From an uncultured Pelagibacteraceae bacterium (GTDB lineage Bacteria > Pseudomonadota > Alphaproteobacteria > Pelagibacterales > Pelagibacteraceae), in assembly GCA_902590285.1 (NCBI GenBank), contig CACIWE010000007.1, positions 1 to 38,400 of the forward strand: 38,400 bases of DNA, written 5' to 3'. The translations under genes and the position numbers were made by a program. Under the pieces are notes generated by a model. It was given only the letters and a program-made list of their open reading frames with translations. It made no database searches and was not told the origin of the DNA. Below are positions 24,841 through 33,107 of the stretch, in pieces (position 1 is the first letter of the stretch; the number at the start of each line of letters is the position of its first letter).

Positions 24841-26053
24841 CCAAAATATTTTTAAACCATCTACTAGAGAAGAAATTGTAGAAATCGTAAAAAATTGTTA
24901 TAAGAAAAGTATTCCTTTAGAAATAAGCGGTTTACAATCAAAAAACAAAATTGGTCGAAATTTTCAAGCTGAGAAAACTTTGGACCTTTCAAATTATAAA
25001 GGGATCATAGATTACAAACCTGAAGAACTTTATATTAAAGTTAAGGCAGGTACTCCTATAAGTGAAATTGAAGAAGCACTTAAAAAAAATAATCAACAAT
25101 TAGCGTTTGAGCCTAATGACTTTGGTTACTTATTTTCAGGAGAGAGTAACAGTGGTTCGATCGGAGGGGTAGTTGCTTGTAATTTTGCAGGATCAAGAAG
25201 ATTTAAAGTAGGAAGTGTTAGAGATCATCTTCTTGGTTTTCAAGGAGTTAATGGAAAAGGTGAAACGATAAAATCAGGTGGAACAGTTGTAAAAAACGTA
25301 ACCGGCTACGACTTGTGCAAGATATTATCTGGATCTTTTGGAACACTTACAGTTTTAACAGAAATATCAATTAAAGTTTTACCAAAACCAGAGACAAGTA
25401 AAACACTAATTATAAAAAATCCTCATGTTAAAAAAGCACTTGATTATTTAGGACAATCTTTATCATCATCAACCGATCCCTCTGGAGGCGTTTTTTATCC
25501 AGATTATTTTGGAAAAAATTTCATTTTAAATGATCTTACACATGATGGAGGCTTGACTGGTATAAGAATAGAAGGTCCTATGAACTCAGTCGACCAGAGG
25601 ATTAACAGACTCTCAAAAGAATTGGATCTTATTGACAACGAGTTTTCAGTTTTAGATAGCGTCCAAACAGAAATTTTTTGGAATAAAACAAAAAACTTAG
25701 AAGTTTTTAAAAATTCAAAAAGTAATTTAATAAGAATAGTTGTGCCTATAAGTGAAACGTTACAAGTTATTCAAAAGCTCAAAAAAGATGATTTAAATTA
25801 TTTTATTGACTGGGGTGGCAGCCTTATTTGGATGGCTTTTGATCACTTAAATTCCAAAATTCTTGCAGAAATTAAGGAAATTACCAAAAATCACCAAGGA
25901 TATTACACATTAATAAAAATAGAGGATGATTTTAAGGCCTCTGCCGACATTTTTACAATAGATCCAATTAAGTATAAAATTAGTGAAAAAATAAAAAAAA
26001 GTTTTGACCCTAAAAGAATTTTTAACCCGGGTAAGATGTACACAGGAATTTAA
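24800..26053 (+). CDS. glcE: Glycolate oxidase FAD-binding subunit GlcE
   Basis: A 417-residue protein from the ATG at 24800, which has GGGAG about 10 bases upstream. A GTG at 24773 would add nine residues but lies deeper in glcD. The protein is the second FAD-binding subunit of the complex, homologous to but shorter than GlcD. It has STREEIVEIVKNC near the start, SGSIGGVVACNFAGSRR and the conserved NVTGYDLCKILSGSFGTL in the middle, and FNPGKMY at the end. The overlap with glcD is 41 bases, longer than the usual 1-4 in this window. The TAA stop is followed directly by the glcF ATG. Confidence 0.93.
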   Translation: MEEKQNFQTSLDSNQNIFKPSTREEIVEIVKNCYKKSIPLEISGLQSKNKIGRNFQAEKTLDLSNYKGIIDYKPEELYIKVKAGTPISEIEEALKKNNQQLAFEPNDFGYLFSGESNSGSIGGVVACNFAGSRRFKVGSVRDHLLGFQGVNGKGETIKSGGTVVKNVTGYDLCKILSGSFGTLTVLTEISIKVLPKPETSKTLIIKNPHVKKALDYLGQSLSSSTDPSGGVFYPDYFGKNFILNDLTHDGGLTGIRIEGPMNSVDQRINRLSKELDLIDNEFSVLDSVQTEIFWNKTKNLEVFKNSKSNLIRIVVPISETLQVIQKLKKDDLNYFIDWGGSLIWMAFDHLNSKILAEIKEITKNHQGYYTLIKIEDDFKASADIFTIDPIKYKISEKIKKSFDPKRIFNPGKMYTGI

Positions 26054-27352
26054 ATGCAGACATCATTTACAGAAAACCAATTAAAAGACAAAGATAACAA
26101 AACCAGTGAAACAATTATAAGAAAATGTGTTCACTGCGGAATGTGTAATGCAACTTGTCCAACTTATGGAATTAATGGAGAGGAATTAGAGGGTCCAAGA
26201 GGAAGAATATACCTAATAAAAGATATGTTAGAGAATAAAAAACCTGCTACCAAACAAATCGCAAAACATATTGATAGCTGCTTGTCATGTTACTCTTGCA
26301 TGACGACTTGTCCATCAGGCGTAAACTACATGCACCTCATCGATCATGGAAGAAATTATGTTGAAGAAACTTATAAAAGACCTTTCTTCGATAGATTGTT
26401 TAGAAATATACTTTCGTTCGTATTACCAAGACCAAAAGTATTTTTATTAATGGCTTTGTCTGCTAAAATTATTAAACCTTTTAGTTTTTTATTTCCAAAA
26501 TTCCTCAAAAACGCACTAAGTTTAATGCCAGACAAGATACCTTCCAAGAAATTAAAAGAAAAAAAAGTTTATGAAGTCACAAAAGGTAAAAAAATATCAA
26601 GAGTAGCATTATTAACTGGATGTGTTCAAAGAGTAATCTCACCTGAAATAAATGAGTCGACAATTAGACTTTTAAATAGACATAATGTTGAAGTTGTTGT
26701 GATGCCAGATATCTATTGCTGTGGTTCTTTAAATCATCACCTAGGTAAACAAAAATTAGCACACGAGTCTTTTAAAAATAATATAAATAGTTGGCATGAT
26801 GAATATCTTAACAATGGTTTGGATGCGATTATTAGCAATACCTCAGGCTGTGGTACAACTTTAAAAGACTACGGGCATATTTTTAAAAATGATAAAGATT
26901 TGAAAAAAAAAGCAAAAAAAATTTCTGAGTTAACAAAGGATATCACCGAGTATCTTGATGAGAATTTAAAGTTAAATATAAATATAAACACTGAGAAAAA
27001 ATATAAAATTGCTTATCATTCAGCTTGTTCGATGCAGCACGGGCAAAAAGTTCATCAACAACCTAAAGATTTAATTTCAAAAACTGGTAACGAGGTTTTA
27101 GAAATACCAGAAGGACATTTGTGTTGCGGATCTGCTGGGACATACAATATTCTTCATCAAAAAATGGCAAAATCGTTATTAAAAAATAAAGTCAAAAATA
27201 TTGAAAAAATTTCTCCCGATTTTATTTCAACAGGTAATATAGGTTGTATGACACAAATTTCATCTGGAACTAGAATTCCTATTATTCATACAGTTGAATT
27301 ACTTGATTGGTTCACAGGAGGACCCAAACCATATAAATTAAATAACTTCTAA
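26054..27352 (+). CDS. glcF: Glycolate oxidase iron-sulfur subunit GlcF
   Basis: A 432-residue electron-transfer subunit with two [4Fe-4S] ferredoxin motifs: C25, C28, C31, C35 and C76, C79, C82, C86. Two CCG domains follow, seen as DIYCCGSLNHHLG and GHLCCGSAGTYN, as in HdrD/GlcF. It passes electrons from GlcD/GlcE to the membrane quinone pool. Complete length and no residue missing in either cluster. It starts with no gap after glcE, and a 2-hydroxyacid dehydrogenase begins one base after its stop. Confidence 0.95.
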   Translation: MQTSFTENQLKDKDNKTSETIIRKCVHCGMCNATCPTYGINGEELEGPRGRIYLIKDMLENKKPATKQIAKHIDSCLSCYSCMTTCPSGVNYMHLIDHGRNYVEETYKRPFFDRLFRNILSFVLPRPKVFLLMALSAKIIKPFSFLFPKFLKNALSLMPDKIPSKKLKEKKVYEVTKGKKISRVALLTGCVQRVISPEINESTIRLLNRHNVEVVVMPDIYCCGSLNHHLGKQKLAHESFKNNINSWHDEYLNNGLDAIISNTSGCGTTLKDYGHIFKNDKDLKKKAKKISELTKDITEYLDENLKLNININTEKKYKIAYHSACSMQHGQKVHQQPKDLISKTGNEVLEIPEGHLCCGSAGTYNILHQKMAKSLLKNKVKNIEKISPDFISTGNIGCMTQISSGTRIPIIHTVELLDWFTGGPKPYKLNNF

Positions 27353-27353
27353 A

Positions 27354-28310
27354 ATGAAAAAAAAAATTTTTGTTACTAGAAGGCTCCTTAAAGAAAACGA
27401 GGAAAAGCTTCAAAGCTTATTTGAAGTGACTTTAAATAAAGATGACAAAATTTATTCGTCTCAAGAAATTATTGATGGATCTAAAAATTATGATGGAATT
27501 TTAAGCTCTGTAACGGATCCAATTAATTCAGACACCATATCAAAATTATCTAGCTCTATTAAAATAATTGCTAACGGTGCTGTTGGATTTGGAAATATAG
27601 ATATTCAAGCTGCAAAAAAAAAAGGAATAACTGTTACAAATACCCCTGATGTTTTAACTGATGCAACAGCGGACATTCAGATCTTGCTTTTATTAGGAGC
27701 ATCTAGAAGAGCTTATGAGGGTCGTATTGCAGCCGAAACTCAAAACTGGAAATGGTCTTTTGATTTTTTACTAGGAAAACAAATGTCAAATAAGAGATTA
27801 GGAATTCTTGGAATGGGCAGGATAGGTAGAGCGGTAGCTAAAAGAGCGAAGGCATTCGGTATGGAAATACATTATCATAATAGATCTAAACTTTCTTCTG
27901 ATCTAGAAGATGGTGCAATTTATCATAAAGATTTAAAAAGTTTGTTCGAAAAAAGTGAATTTTTATCCATCAATTGTCCTGCTACTCCAGAAACAAAAAA
28001 CTTGATCAATAAAGAAACGTTGAGTTATTTAAAAGAGAACACTGTTATTGGAAATGCAGCTAGAGGAGATGTTGTTGATGATGATGCTATGATCGAAGCT
28101 TTAAAGAATGGAACGGTTTTTGCATACGGTTTAGACGTTTATAATGGTGAACCAAAAATTCATCCAGAATATTTAAAGTTAAAAAATATTTTTTTACTTC
28201 CCCACTTAGGTAGTGCGACCAAAAGAACAAGGTGGGATATGGCATATCGAGCTACAAAAAATTTGGAAGATTTTTTTTCAGGAAAAAAACCACAAGATCA
28301 GGTAAACTAA
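27354..28310 (+). CDS. D-2-hydroxyacid dehydrogenase, glyoxylate/hydroxypyruvate reductase type
   Basis: A 318-residue NAD(P)-dependent enzyme. The Rossmann motif GMGRIG is at 153-158, and the catalytic triad Arg-Glu-His is present as R237 (GNAARGDVV), E266 (NGEP) and H284 (LLPHLGSAT). The NANGAVGFGNID-like block IIANGAVGFGNIDIQAA (71-87) is typical of glyoxylate reductases. An Arg-Ser in the cofactor loop (HNRSKL, 175-180) suggests NADP(H) preference (inference). One base after glcF, so most likely in the same transcript; it could reduce glyoxylate back to glycolate or act on hydroxypyruvate. Confidence 0.9.
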   Translation: MKKKIFVTRRLLKENEEKLQSLFEVTLNKDDKIYSSQEIIDGSKNYDGILSSVTDPINSDTISKLSSSIKIIANGAVGFGNIDIQAAKKKGITVTNTPDVLTDATADIQILLLLGASRRAYEGRIAAETQNWKWSFDFLLGKQMSNKRLGILGMGRIGRAVAKRAKAFGMEIHYHNRSKLSSDLEDGAIYHKDLKSLFEKSEFLSINCPATPETKNLINKETLSYLKENTVIGNAARGDVVDDDAMIEALKNGTVFAYGLDVYNGEPKIHPEYLKLKNIFLLPHLGSATKRTRWDMAYRATKNLEDFFSGKKPQDQVN

Positions 28311-28400
28311 TACACCTTTAGATTGAATCTTATAAATTTACTTTAAAATAATTCTAAAAATATATGGAGACTCTGATTTGAGTTTGTGCTTAAATCTTTA

Positions 28401-28420
28401 AGTTAATTAACTAACGGAGG
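28401..28420 (+). promoter_or_regulatory. AT-rich palindrome and strong ribosome site before the TRAP binding protein
   Basis: AGTTAATTAACT (28401-28412) is a perfect 12-base palindrome directly followed by CGGAGG (28415-28420), a near-consensus Shine-Dalgarno sequence five bases before the ATG at 28425. The rest of the 114-base spacer after the dehydrogenase is AT-rich with no clear terminator or riboswitch. The strong ribosome site fits a highly made periplasmic protein. Confidence 0.55.
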
Positions 28421-28424
28421 ACAT

Positions 28425-29573
28425 ATGTCAAAAAAAATAAAAGGAGTAAAAACTCCATCAAGACGTAAGTTCTTTAAAGCAGCAGCAGCTACGGGTGCTG
28501 CAGCGGCAGCAACTGTTGCAATGCCAAACATTGCATTAGGTGCTCCTCAGACTTTAAAGATGCAAGCGGCTTGGCCGTCAGGCGCTAACATTTTCTTTGA
28601 AATGGCTGGCGACTACGCAAAAATGGTAGGCGACATGTCTGGAGGTGAATTAAAAATTGATCTTCAGCCAGTTGGAGCTGTAGTTAAGACTTCGGAAATT
28701 GGACAAGCAGTAAGTTCAGGTGTACTTGATATGGGACACTGGGTAACAGCTTACTGGTATGGAAAAAATCCAGCAGCTTCTCTATTCGGTACTGGTCCGT
28801 CATACGGAATGTCATCTCAAGAAATTATGGGATGGATAGAGTATGGTGGAGGTAGAAAACTTTATGATGAAACTCTTGCAAAAGTAGGTTTCGATTATAT
28901 CGGTTTCTTCCATATGCCTATGCCTGCACAGCCTTTTGGATGGTTCAAAAAGAACGTAACAAAAGTATCTGATGTAAAAGGTATGAAGTACAGAACAGTA
29001 GGATTAGCTACTAACGTATTAACAGCAATGGGAATGGTTGTAAGACAATTACCAGGAGGTGAGATTCAGCCTGCAATGAAGACAGGTTTGATTGAAGCTG
29101 CTGAGTTTAACAACCCAACTTCAGACTCTCAGTTTGGTATGCAAGACGTTTCTAAGCATTATCACTTAGGAAGCTTCCACCAATCACAAGAGATGTTTGA
29201 AATTCCAGTAAATAAGAAGACATTTAATGGGTTATCGCCTAAACATCAGGCTATTCTAAAAAATGCTGCTTATGCTGCGAACAGTGATAACTACTTTAAA
29301 GCATTAGTAAGATACTCTGCTGACTTATCTAAATTGATGAACCAGCACAAAGTAAATGTGTATCAAACATCTGATGCGATCTTAGCTCAACAATTAAAAG
29401 GTTGGGATAAAGTAATCGGAGATTTCAATAAGAAAGATCCATTCTTTAAAAAGATTGTAGATTCACAGAAGAAATACGCTAAGAGAGTTATGAAGTACTT
29501 GCTCATGAACCAACCTAACTATAAGTTGGCTTACGAGAATGAATTCGGCTCTATAGCTAAAGTTAAAATTTAA
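28425..29573 (+). CDS. TRAP transporter substrate-binding protein (DctP-type, Tat-exported)
   Basis: A 382-residue periplasmic solute-binding protein. The N-terminus is a twin-arginine signal, SRRKFFK (12-18), then an Ala-rich h-region (about 19-32) with cleavage after about residue 40. The mature part starts TLKMQAAWPSG and includes the MKYRTVG region, where the conserved Arg usually binds the substrate carboxylate, and FEIPVNKKTFNGL. It looks closest to the mannitol/chloroaromatic-type (keto acid and hydroxy acid) DctP group. The actual ligand is unknown; a 2-hydroxy or 2-keto acid would fit the neighbours. Codon use is visibly GC-richer than adjacent genes (many AAC, TTC, GGC), which fits high expression. 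Confidence 0.93.
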   Translation: MSKKIKGVKTPSRRKFFKAAAATGAAAAATVAMPNIALGAPQTLKMQAAWPSGANIFFEMAGDYAKMVGDMSGGELKIDLQPVGAVVKTSEIGQAVSSGVLDMGHWVTAYWYGKNPAASLFGTGPSYGMSSQEIMGWIEYGGGRKLYDETLAKVGFDYIGFFHMPMPAQPFGWFKKNVTKVSDVKGMKYRTVGLATNVLTAMGMVVRQLPGGEIQPAMKTGLIEAAEFNNPTSDSQFGMQDVSKHYHLGSFHQSQEMFEIPVNKKTFNGLSPKHQAILKNAAYAANSDNYFKALVRYSADLSKLMNQHKVNVYQTSDAILAQQLKGWDKVIGDFNKKDPFFKKIVDSQKKYAKRVMKYLLMNQPNYKLAYENEFGSIAKVKI

Positions 29574-29590
29574 TTATATTTTAAACGTAA

Positions 29591-29620
29591 AAAGGGGGTG
29601 ATTTATCACCCCCTTTTTTT
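29591..29620 (+). terminator. Intra-operon terminator between TRAP P and Q genes
   Basis: An 11-base-pair perfect stem (29591-29601 with 29606-29616) with a GGGGGTGA core and a 4-base TTTA loop is followed by a run of seven T residues. It starts 18 bases after the stop of the binding protein and 39 bases before the small permease subunit. Partial read-through here would explain how one promoter could give much binding protein and little permease. Confidence 0.9.
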
Positions 29621-29658
29621 ATGGAAATAATAAAAAAATTAGCATAGTTTAAAAATTC

Positions 29659-30243
29659 ATGAGGGGATTTATTCATTTTGCAGATACTTTAAGCACTTCC
29701 GTTGGAAAGGCGTTTTCTTGGTGTATCGTAATTTTAATGGGCGGAACTTGCTACGAAGTAGTTATGGCATATGCCTTTAATGCTCCTACCTTATGGAATT
29801 TTGATTTTAGTTTACAAATGTACGGTGCGATTTTTATGATGGCAGGTGCTTACACTCTTTCTACAGAGGCTCATGTGAGAGGTGATGTAATTTACAGACT
29901 TTTTAAACCAAGAACTCAGGGTTACATCGATTTAGTTTTATACTTTATATTTTTCTTTCCAGGTGTGCTTGCTCTTGCATTTTATGGTTATGAGTACGCT
30001 TCGCTTGCATGGAAGATAAAAGAAACTAGTTGGAACAGCCCTGCTCAAATTCAAATTTACATGGCTAAATCTTTAATTCCTGCTGCAGGAATTTTATTAG
30101 TCATTCAAGGTATCAGCGAAGTTTGCAGAGCAATCATTTGCATTCAAACAGGACACTGGCCTGCAAGAATGGTTGTAGCAGAGGAAACAGAAAAAATGTT
30201 AATGAGAACTTCACAAGACGAGGATCAAAAAGATGTTATTTAG
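29659..30243 (+). CDS. TRAP transporter small permease subunit (DctQ)
   Basis: A 194-residue inner-membrane protein with four predicted helices (about 15-35, 48-70, 94-115, 132-155). ALWNFDFSLQMYGAIFMM-like region TLWNFDFSLQMYGAIFMMAG and AHVRGDVIYRL are the typical DctQ blocks. It works with the DctM permease, using a sodium gradient to import the ligand delivered by the binding protein. The last 11 bases overlap dctM, so Q and M are translationally coupled. Confidence 0.93.
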   Translation: MRGFIHFADTLSTSVGKAFSWCIVILMGGTCYEVVMAYAFNAPTLWNFDFSLQMYGAIFMMAGAYTLSTEAHVRGDVIYRLFKPRTQGYIDLVLYFIFFFPGVLALAFYGYEYASLAWKIKETSWNSPAQIQIYMAKSLIPAAGILLVIQGISEVCRAIICIQTGHWPARMVVAEETEKMLMRTSQDEDQKDVI

Positions 30244-31594
30244 TTTAACTAATCCTGAAATCGCAATTTTAATGATGGGAATATTCCTGTTTGCAGTGCT
30301 ACTTGGATTCCCAATAGCATTTACATTAATGGCAATGGGAGTTGGTTTTGGTTATTACGCTTACTTTGATCCGACAAGAATGGAACATCTTTTTGATAAT
30401 AGAATCTTCCAATTATTCGTTCAAAATACATATACCGTTATGGATAATACAGTTTTGACCGCAGTCCCACTCTTTTTATTTATGGGGTATTTAGTTGAAA
30501 GAGCTGGAATAGTTTCAAGATTATTTTTTGCGATTAGACTAGCTTCTCACAGACTACCAGCTTCAATGGCAGTAGCTGCATTAGTTACTTGTGCTTTATT
30601 TTCTACAGCGACTGGAATTATCGGAGCTGTGGTAACTTTAATGGGGCTTCTTGCTTGGCCTGCTATGATAAGAGCAGGATATGATAAAAAGTTTGCATCT
30701 GGAGTAATTTGCTCTGGGGGTTGTTTGGGTATTTTAATTCCGCCTAGCATTATGTTAATCGTTTATTCTGTAATTGCTCAACTCTCTCCTTTAAGATTAT
30801 TTGCTGCAGCAATTTTTCCAGGATTATTATTAGCAGGATTATATATAGGTTATGCGGTAACTTTAGCTTATTTTAATCCTTCGATCGCACCTAAACCACC
30901 TAAGGAAGATATTCCACCAAGATCAGTAATTCTAAAAGAGGTAATGGTTTCTTTCTTACCGCTTTTCTCTTTAATAATTTTAGTGTTAGGAACTATTTTA
31001 GGAGGACTTGCAACCCCAGCAGAAGCGGCAGCTGTTGGAGCATTCGGGGCATTAATACTTTCATATTTTTATAAAACACTTAAATGGAAAAATTTTAAAG
31101 AGTCGGTATTTTTAACTGCAAAAACTACTGCCATGATTATGTGGTTGTTTATAGGATCATGGACCTTTGCTTCTGTTTTCTCTTATTTAGGTGGACACGA
31201 AGTATTTGAACACTTCTTTAAATCAATGAACCTACAGCCTTGGCAGTTCTTGGTTATTACACAAATAATAATTTTCTTACTGGGTTGGCCATTAGAGTGG
31301 ACAGAGATATTAATTATTTTTGTACCGATATTTTTACCTTTAGTGGCATTTTTTGAAGTTAACCCTTACTTTTTTGCAATGTTAATAGCTTTAAATTTAC
31401 AAACTTCATTTTTAACTCCACCCATGGCCATGTCCGCATACTATTTAAAAGGCGTACAAAGTAAAAATGTAGAGTTAATGGAAATATTTAAAGGTATTAT
31501 GCCTTTTCTAGGTATTGTAATATTAGCTATGTTTTTAATGTACCTCTTCCCAGGAATAGCACTTTGGTTGCCAGATACACTATTTGCTAATTAA
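30233..31594 (+). CDS. TRAP transporter large permease subunit (DctM)
   Basis: A 453-residue inner-membrane protein with about 12 helices, the transport channel of the TRAP system. Diagnostic blocks are LFLFMGYLVERAGIVSRLF, the ATGIIGAVVTLMGLLAWPAMIRAGYD stretch near 125-150, GGCLGILIPPSIMLIVY and, late, NLQTSFLTPPMAMSAYYLKGV. Full family length. Together with the two preceding genes it makes a complete P-Q-M transporter. It ends 9 bases before the amidase gene, so the amidase may belong to the same transcript. Confidence 0.95.
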   Translation: MLFSLTNPEIAILMMGIFLFAVLLGFPIAFTLMAMGVGFGYYAYFDPTRMEHLFDNRIFQLFVQNTYTVMDNTVLTAVPLFLFMGYLVERAGIVSRLFFAIRLASHRLPASMAVAALVTCALFSTATGIIGAVVTLMGLLAWPAMIRAGYDKKFASGVICSGGCLGILIPPSIMLIVYSVIAQLSPLRLFAAAIFPGLLLAGLYIGYAVTLAYFNPSIAPKPPKEDIPPRSVILKEVMVSFLPLFSLIILVLGTILGGLATPAEAAAVGAFGALILSYFYKTLKWKNFKESVFLTAKTTAMIMWLFIGSWTFASVFSYLGGHEVFEHFFKSMNLQPWQFLVITQIIIFLLGWPLEWTEILIIFVPIFLPLVAFFEVNPYFFAMLIALNLQTSFLTPPMAMSAYYLKGVQSKNVELMEIFKGIMPFLGIVILAMFLMYLFPGIALWLPDTLFAN

Positions 31595-31603
31595 TAAATT
31601 TTA

Positions 31604-32938
31604 ATGATAGATGTTACATCTTTAAGTGCTTACGAGTTATCTCAAAAACTTCACTCAGGTGAAATATCATCCGTAGATCTCTGCACAGCTTACTTAGATA
31701 GAATAAAAAAATTTGAAAAAGATGTTCAAGCTTGGCAATTTATAGATAAAAAACTTTTAATAGAAAAAGCTGAAGAAGCAGATACTTACAGAAAATCAGG
31801 AAAACCTCTAGGGCCACTACATGGTATGCCAGTTGCAATAAAAGATATTATTGGAACTTATGATATGCCGACTGAATGTGGGACAGTTTTTAGAAAAAAA
31901 ATGTCTAACTCTCAGGACTCTGAAATTGTAAACTTACTAAAAAATTCGGGTGCAATTATAATGGGTAAGACTGTTACGTGTGAACTTGCGTACATACATC
32001 CTCCTAAAACAAAAAATCCCCATGATTATTCAAGAACACCAGGAGGGTCATCGAGTGGATCAGCAGCTGCAGTTGCTGCACATATGGCCCCTTTATCTGT
32101 AGGCTCTCAAACTGGAGGTTCAGTAATTAGACCAGCATCATATTGTGGAGTTGTTGGCTATAAACCTTCTTATGGATTGATCTCAAGAAATGGCGTCCTA
32201 AAGGTTTCAGACAAATTAGACACAATGGGTGTATTTGGTAAAACAGTAAAAGATGTTGCTTTACTTGCTAAGTCACTAATTAGAAAAGATTTACATGATC
32301 CCTCAACTGTCTACTTTGCTGCGGAAAAGATGGTGGAAGAATGTGAGAAAGGTCCTGTTTTTGACCCTAAGTTTATTTTTTATAGAACAAAAAATTGGAA
32401 AAATATTAACAAAAAATCACAGCAGGCTTTTGAATTTTTAATTAAAAATTTTAAAAAGAATGTCGAAGTATTTGATACACCATCATATTTTGAGGATATT
32501 CCAAAGTATCATCAAATAATTCATGAAGTTGACATGGCAAATAATTTTCAGGTTTATTATAAAAAAGATAAAACAAAACTATCAAAAGAAATGAGAGAAG
32601 CTATTTCCAGAGGATTAAAATATTCAGCAAAAGAATATGGAGACGCTGCTGATTTTATGAAGCAAAGCTATGAGTCATACAAAGAGGTATTTGAGGATTA
32701 TCATGGAATTATAACTCCATCTTCAAGCGGTGTTGCTGACAAAGGATTAAAATCTACAGGGAGTGCAGACTTTCAAAAGATTTGGACTTATCTTGGATTA
32801 CCCACAATTTCCTTGCCTTTACTTACAGGTGAAAATGACCTACCATTAGGTGTCCAGGTAGTTGGTGACAAACTTGATGACTTAAGATTCTTGGGAACAG
32901 CGAACTGGTTAGAGAAAAATTGCAAAGATGAAGGATAA
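31604..32938 (+). CDS. Amidase-signature hydrolase
   Basis: A 444-residue amidase-signature enzyme. The Ser-cisSer-Lys triad is readable as K80 (VAIKDIIG), S149 (GGSSSGS) and S173 (GSQTGGSVIRPA), with the spacings (69 and 24) expected for the family. The substrate is unknown; the family covers amide and ureide hydrolases as well as GatA, but no GatB or GatC gene is near and the sequence is not obviously GatA. It follows the TRAP permease by 9 bases, which suggests it acts on an amide imported by, or related to, that system (inference). Its last 11 bases overlap a small membrane-protein gene. Confidence 0.9.
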   Translation: MIDVTSLSAYELSQKLHSGEISSVDLCTAYLDRIKKFEKDVQAWQFIDKKLLIEKAEEADTYRKSGKPLGPLHGMPVAIKDIIGTYDMPTECGTVFRKKMSNSQDSEIVNLLKNSGAIIMGKTVTCELAYIHPPKTKNPHDYSRTPGGSSSGSAAAVAAHMAPLSVGSQTGGSVIRPASYCGVVGYKPSYGLISRNGVLKVSDKLDTMGVFGKTVKDVALLAKSLIRKDLHDPSTVYFAAEKMVEECEKGPVFDPKFIFYRTKNWKNINKKSQQAFEFLIKNFKKNVEVFDTPSYFEDIPKYHQIIHEVDMANNFQVYYKKDKTKLSKEMREAISRGLKYSAKEYGDAADFMKQSYESYKEVFEDYHGIITPSSSGVADKGLKSTGSADFQKIWTYLGLPTISLPLLTGENDLPLGVQVVGDKLDDLRFLGTANWLEKNCKDEG

Positions 32939-33107
32939 AGTTACAATAATTATTGGAGTTGCACTCTGTACGTTTTTTTTAATTGGTCTAGCTACGACAT
33001 TAACTAGATCAATGATGATAGGTTTTTTTGATGTGCTTCCTGTTTACATTTTAATGGGTATGGTAATTGTAATGATGTTCTATGAAGCCTTCATTGACAA
33101 AAAATAA
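32928..33107 (+). CDS. Small membrane protein, 59 residues
   Basis: An ATG at 32928 opens a 59-residue frame ending at TAA 33105-33107. It overlaps the amidase by 11 bases and the DMT permease gene by 26 bases. The product has two hydrophobic segments (about 5-24 and 31-51) joined by TTLTRSMM, and ends in a charged FIDKK. The membrane-like composition, the otherwise coding-free stretch it fills, and overlaps of the kind common in this window all argue it is real. I do not recognise a family. Confidence 0.65.
   Translation: MKDKVTIIIGVALCTFFLIGLATTLTRSMMIGFFDVLPVYILMGMVIVMMFYEAFIDKK

Noticed and set aside
28311-28400. Terminator or riboswitch after the 2-hydroxyacid dehydrogenase
   Set aside because: Only short AT-rich repeats are seen, no GC-containing stem with a T run and no recognisable riboswitch core.
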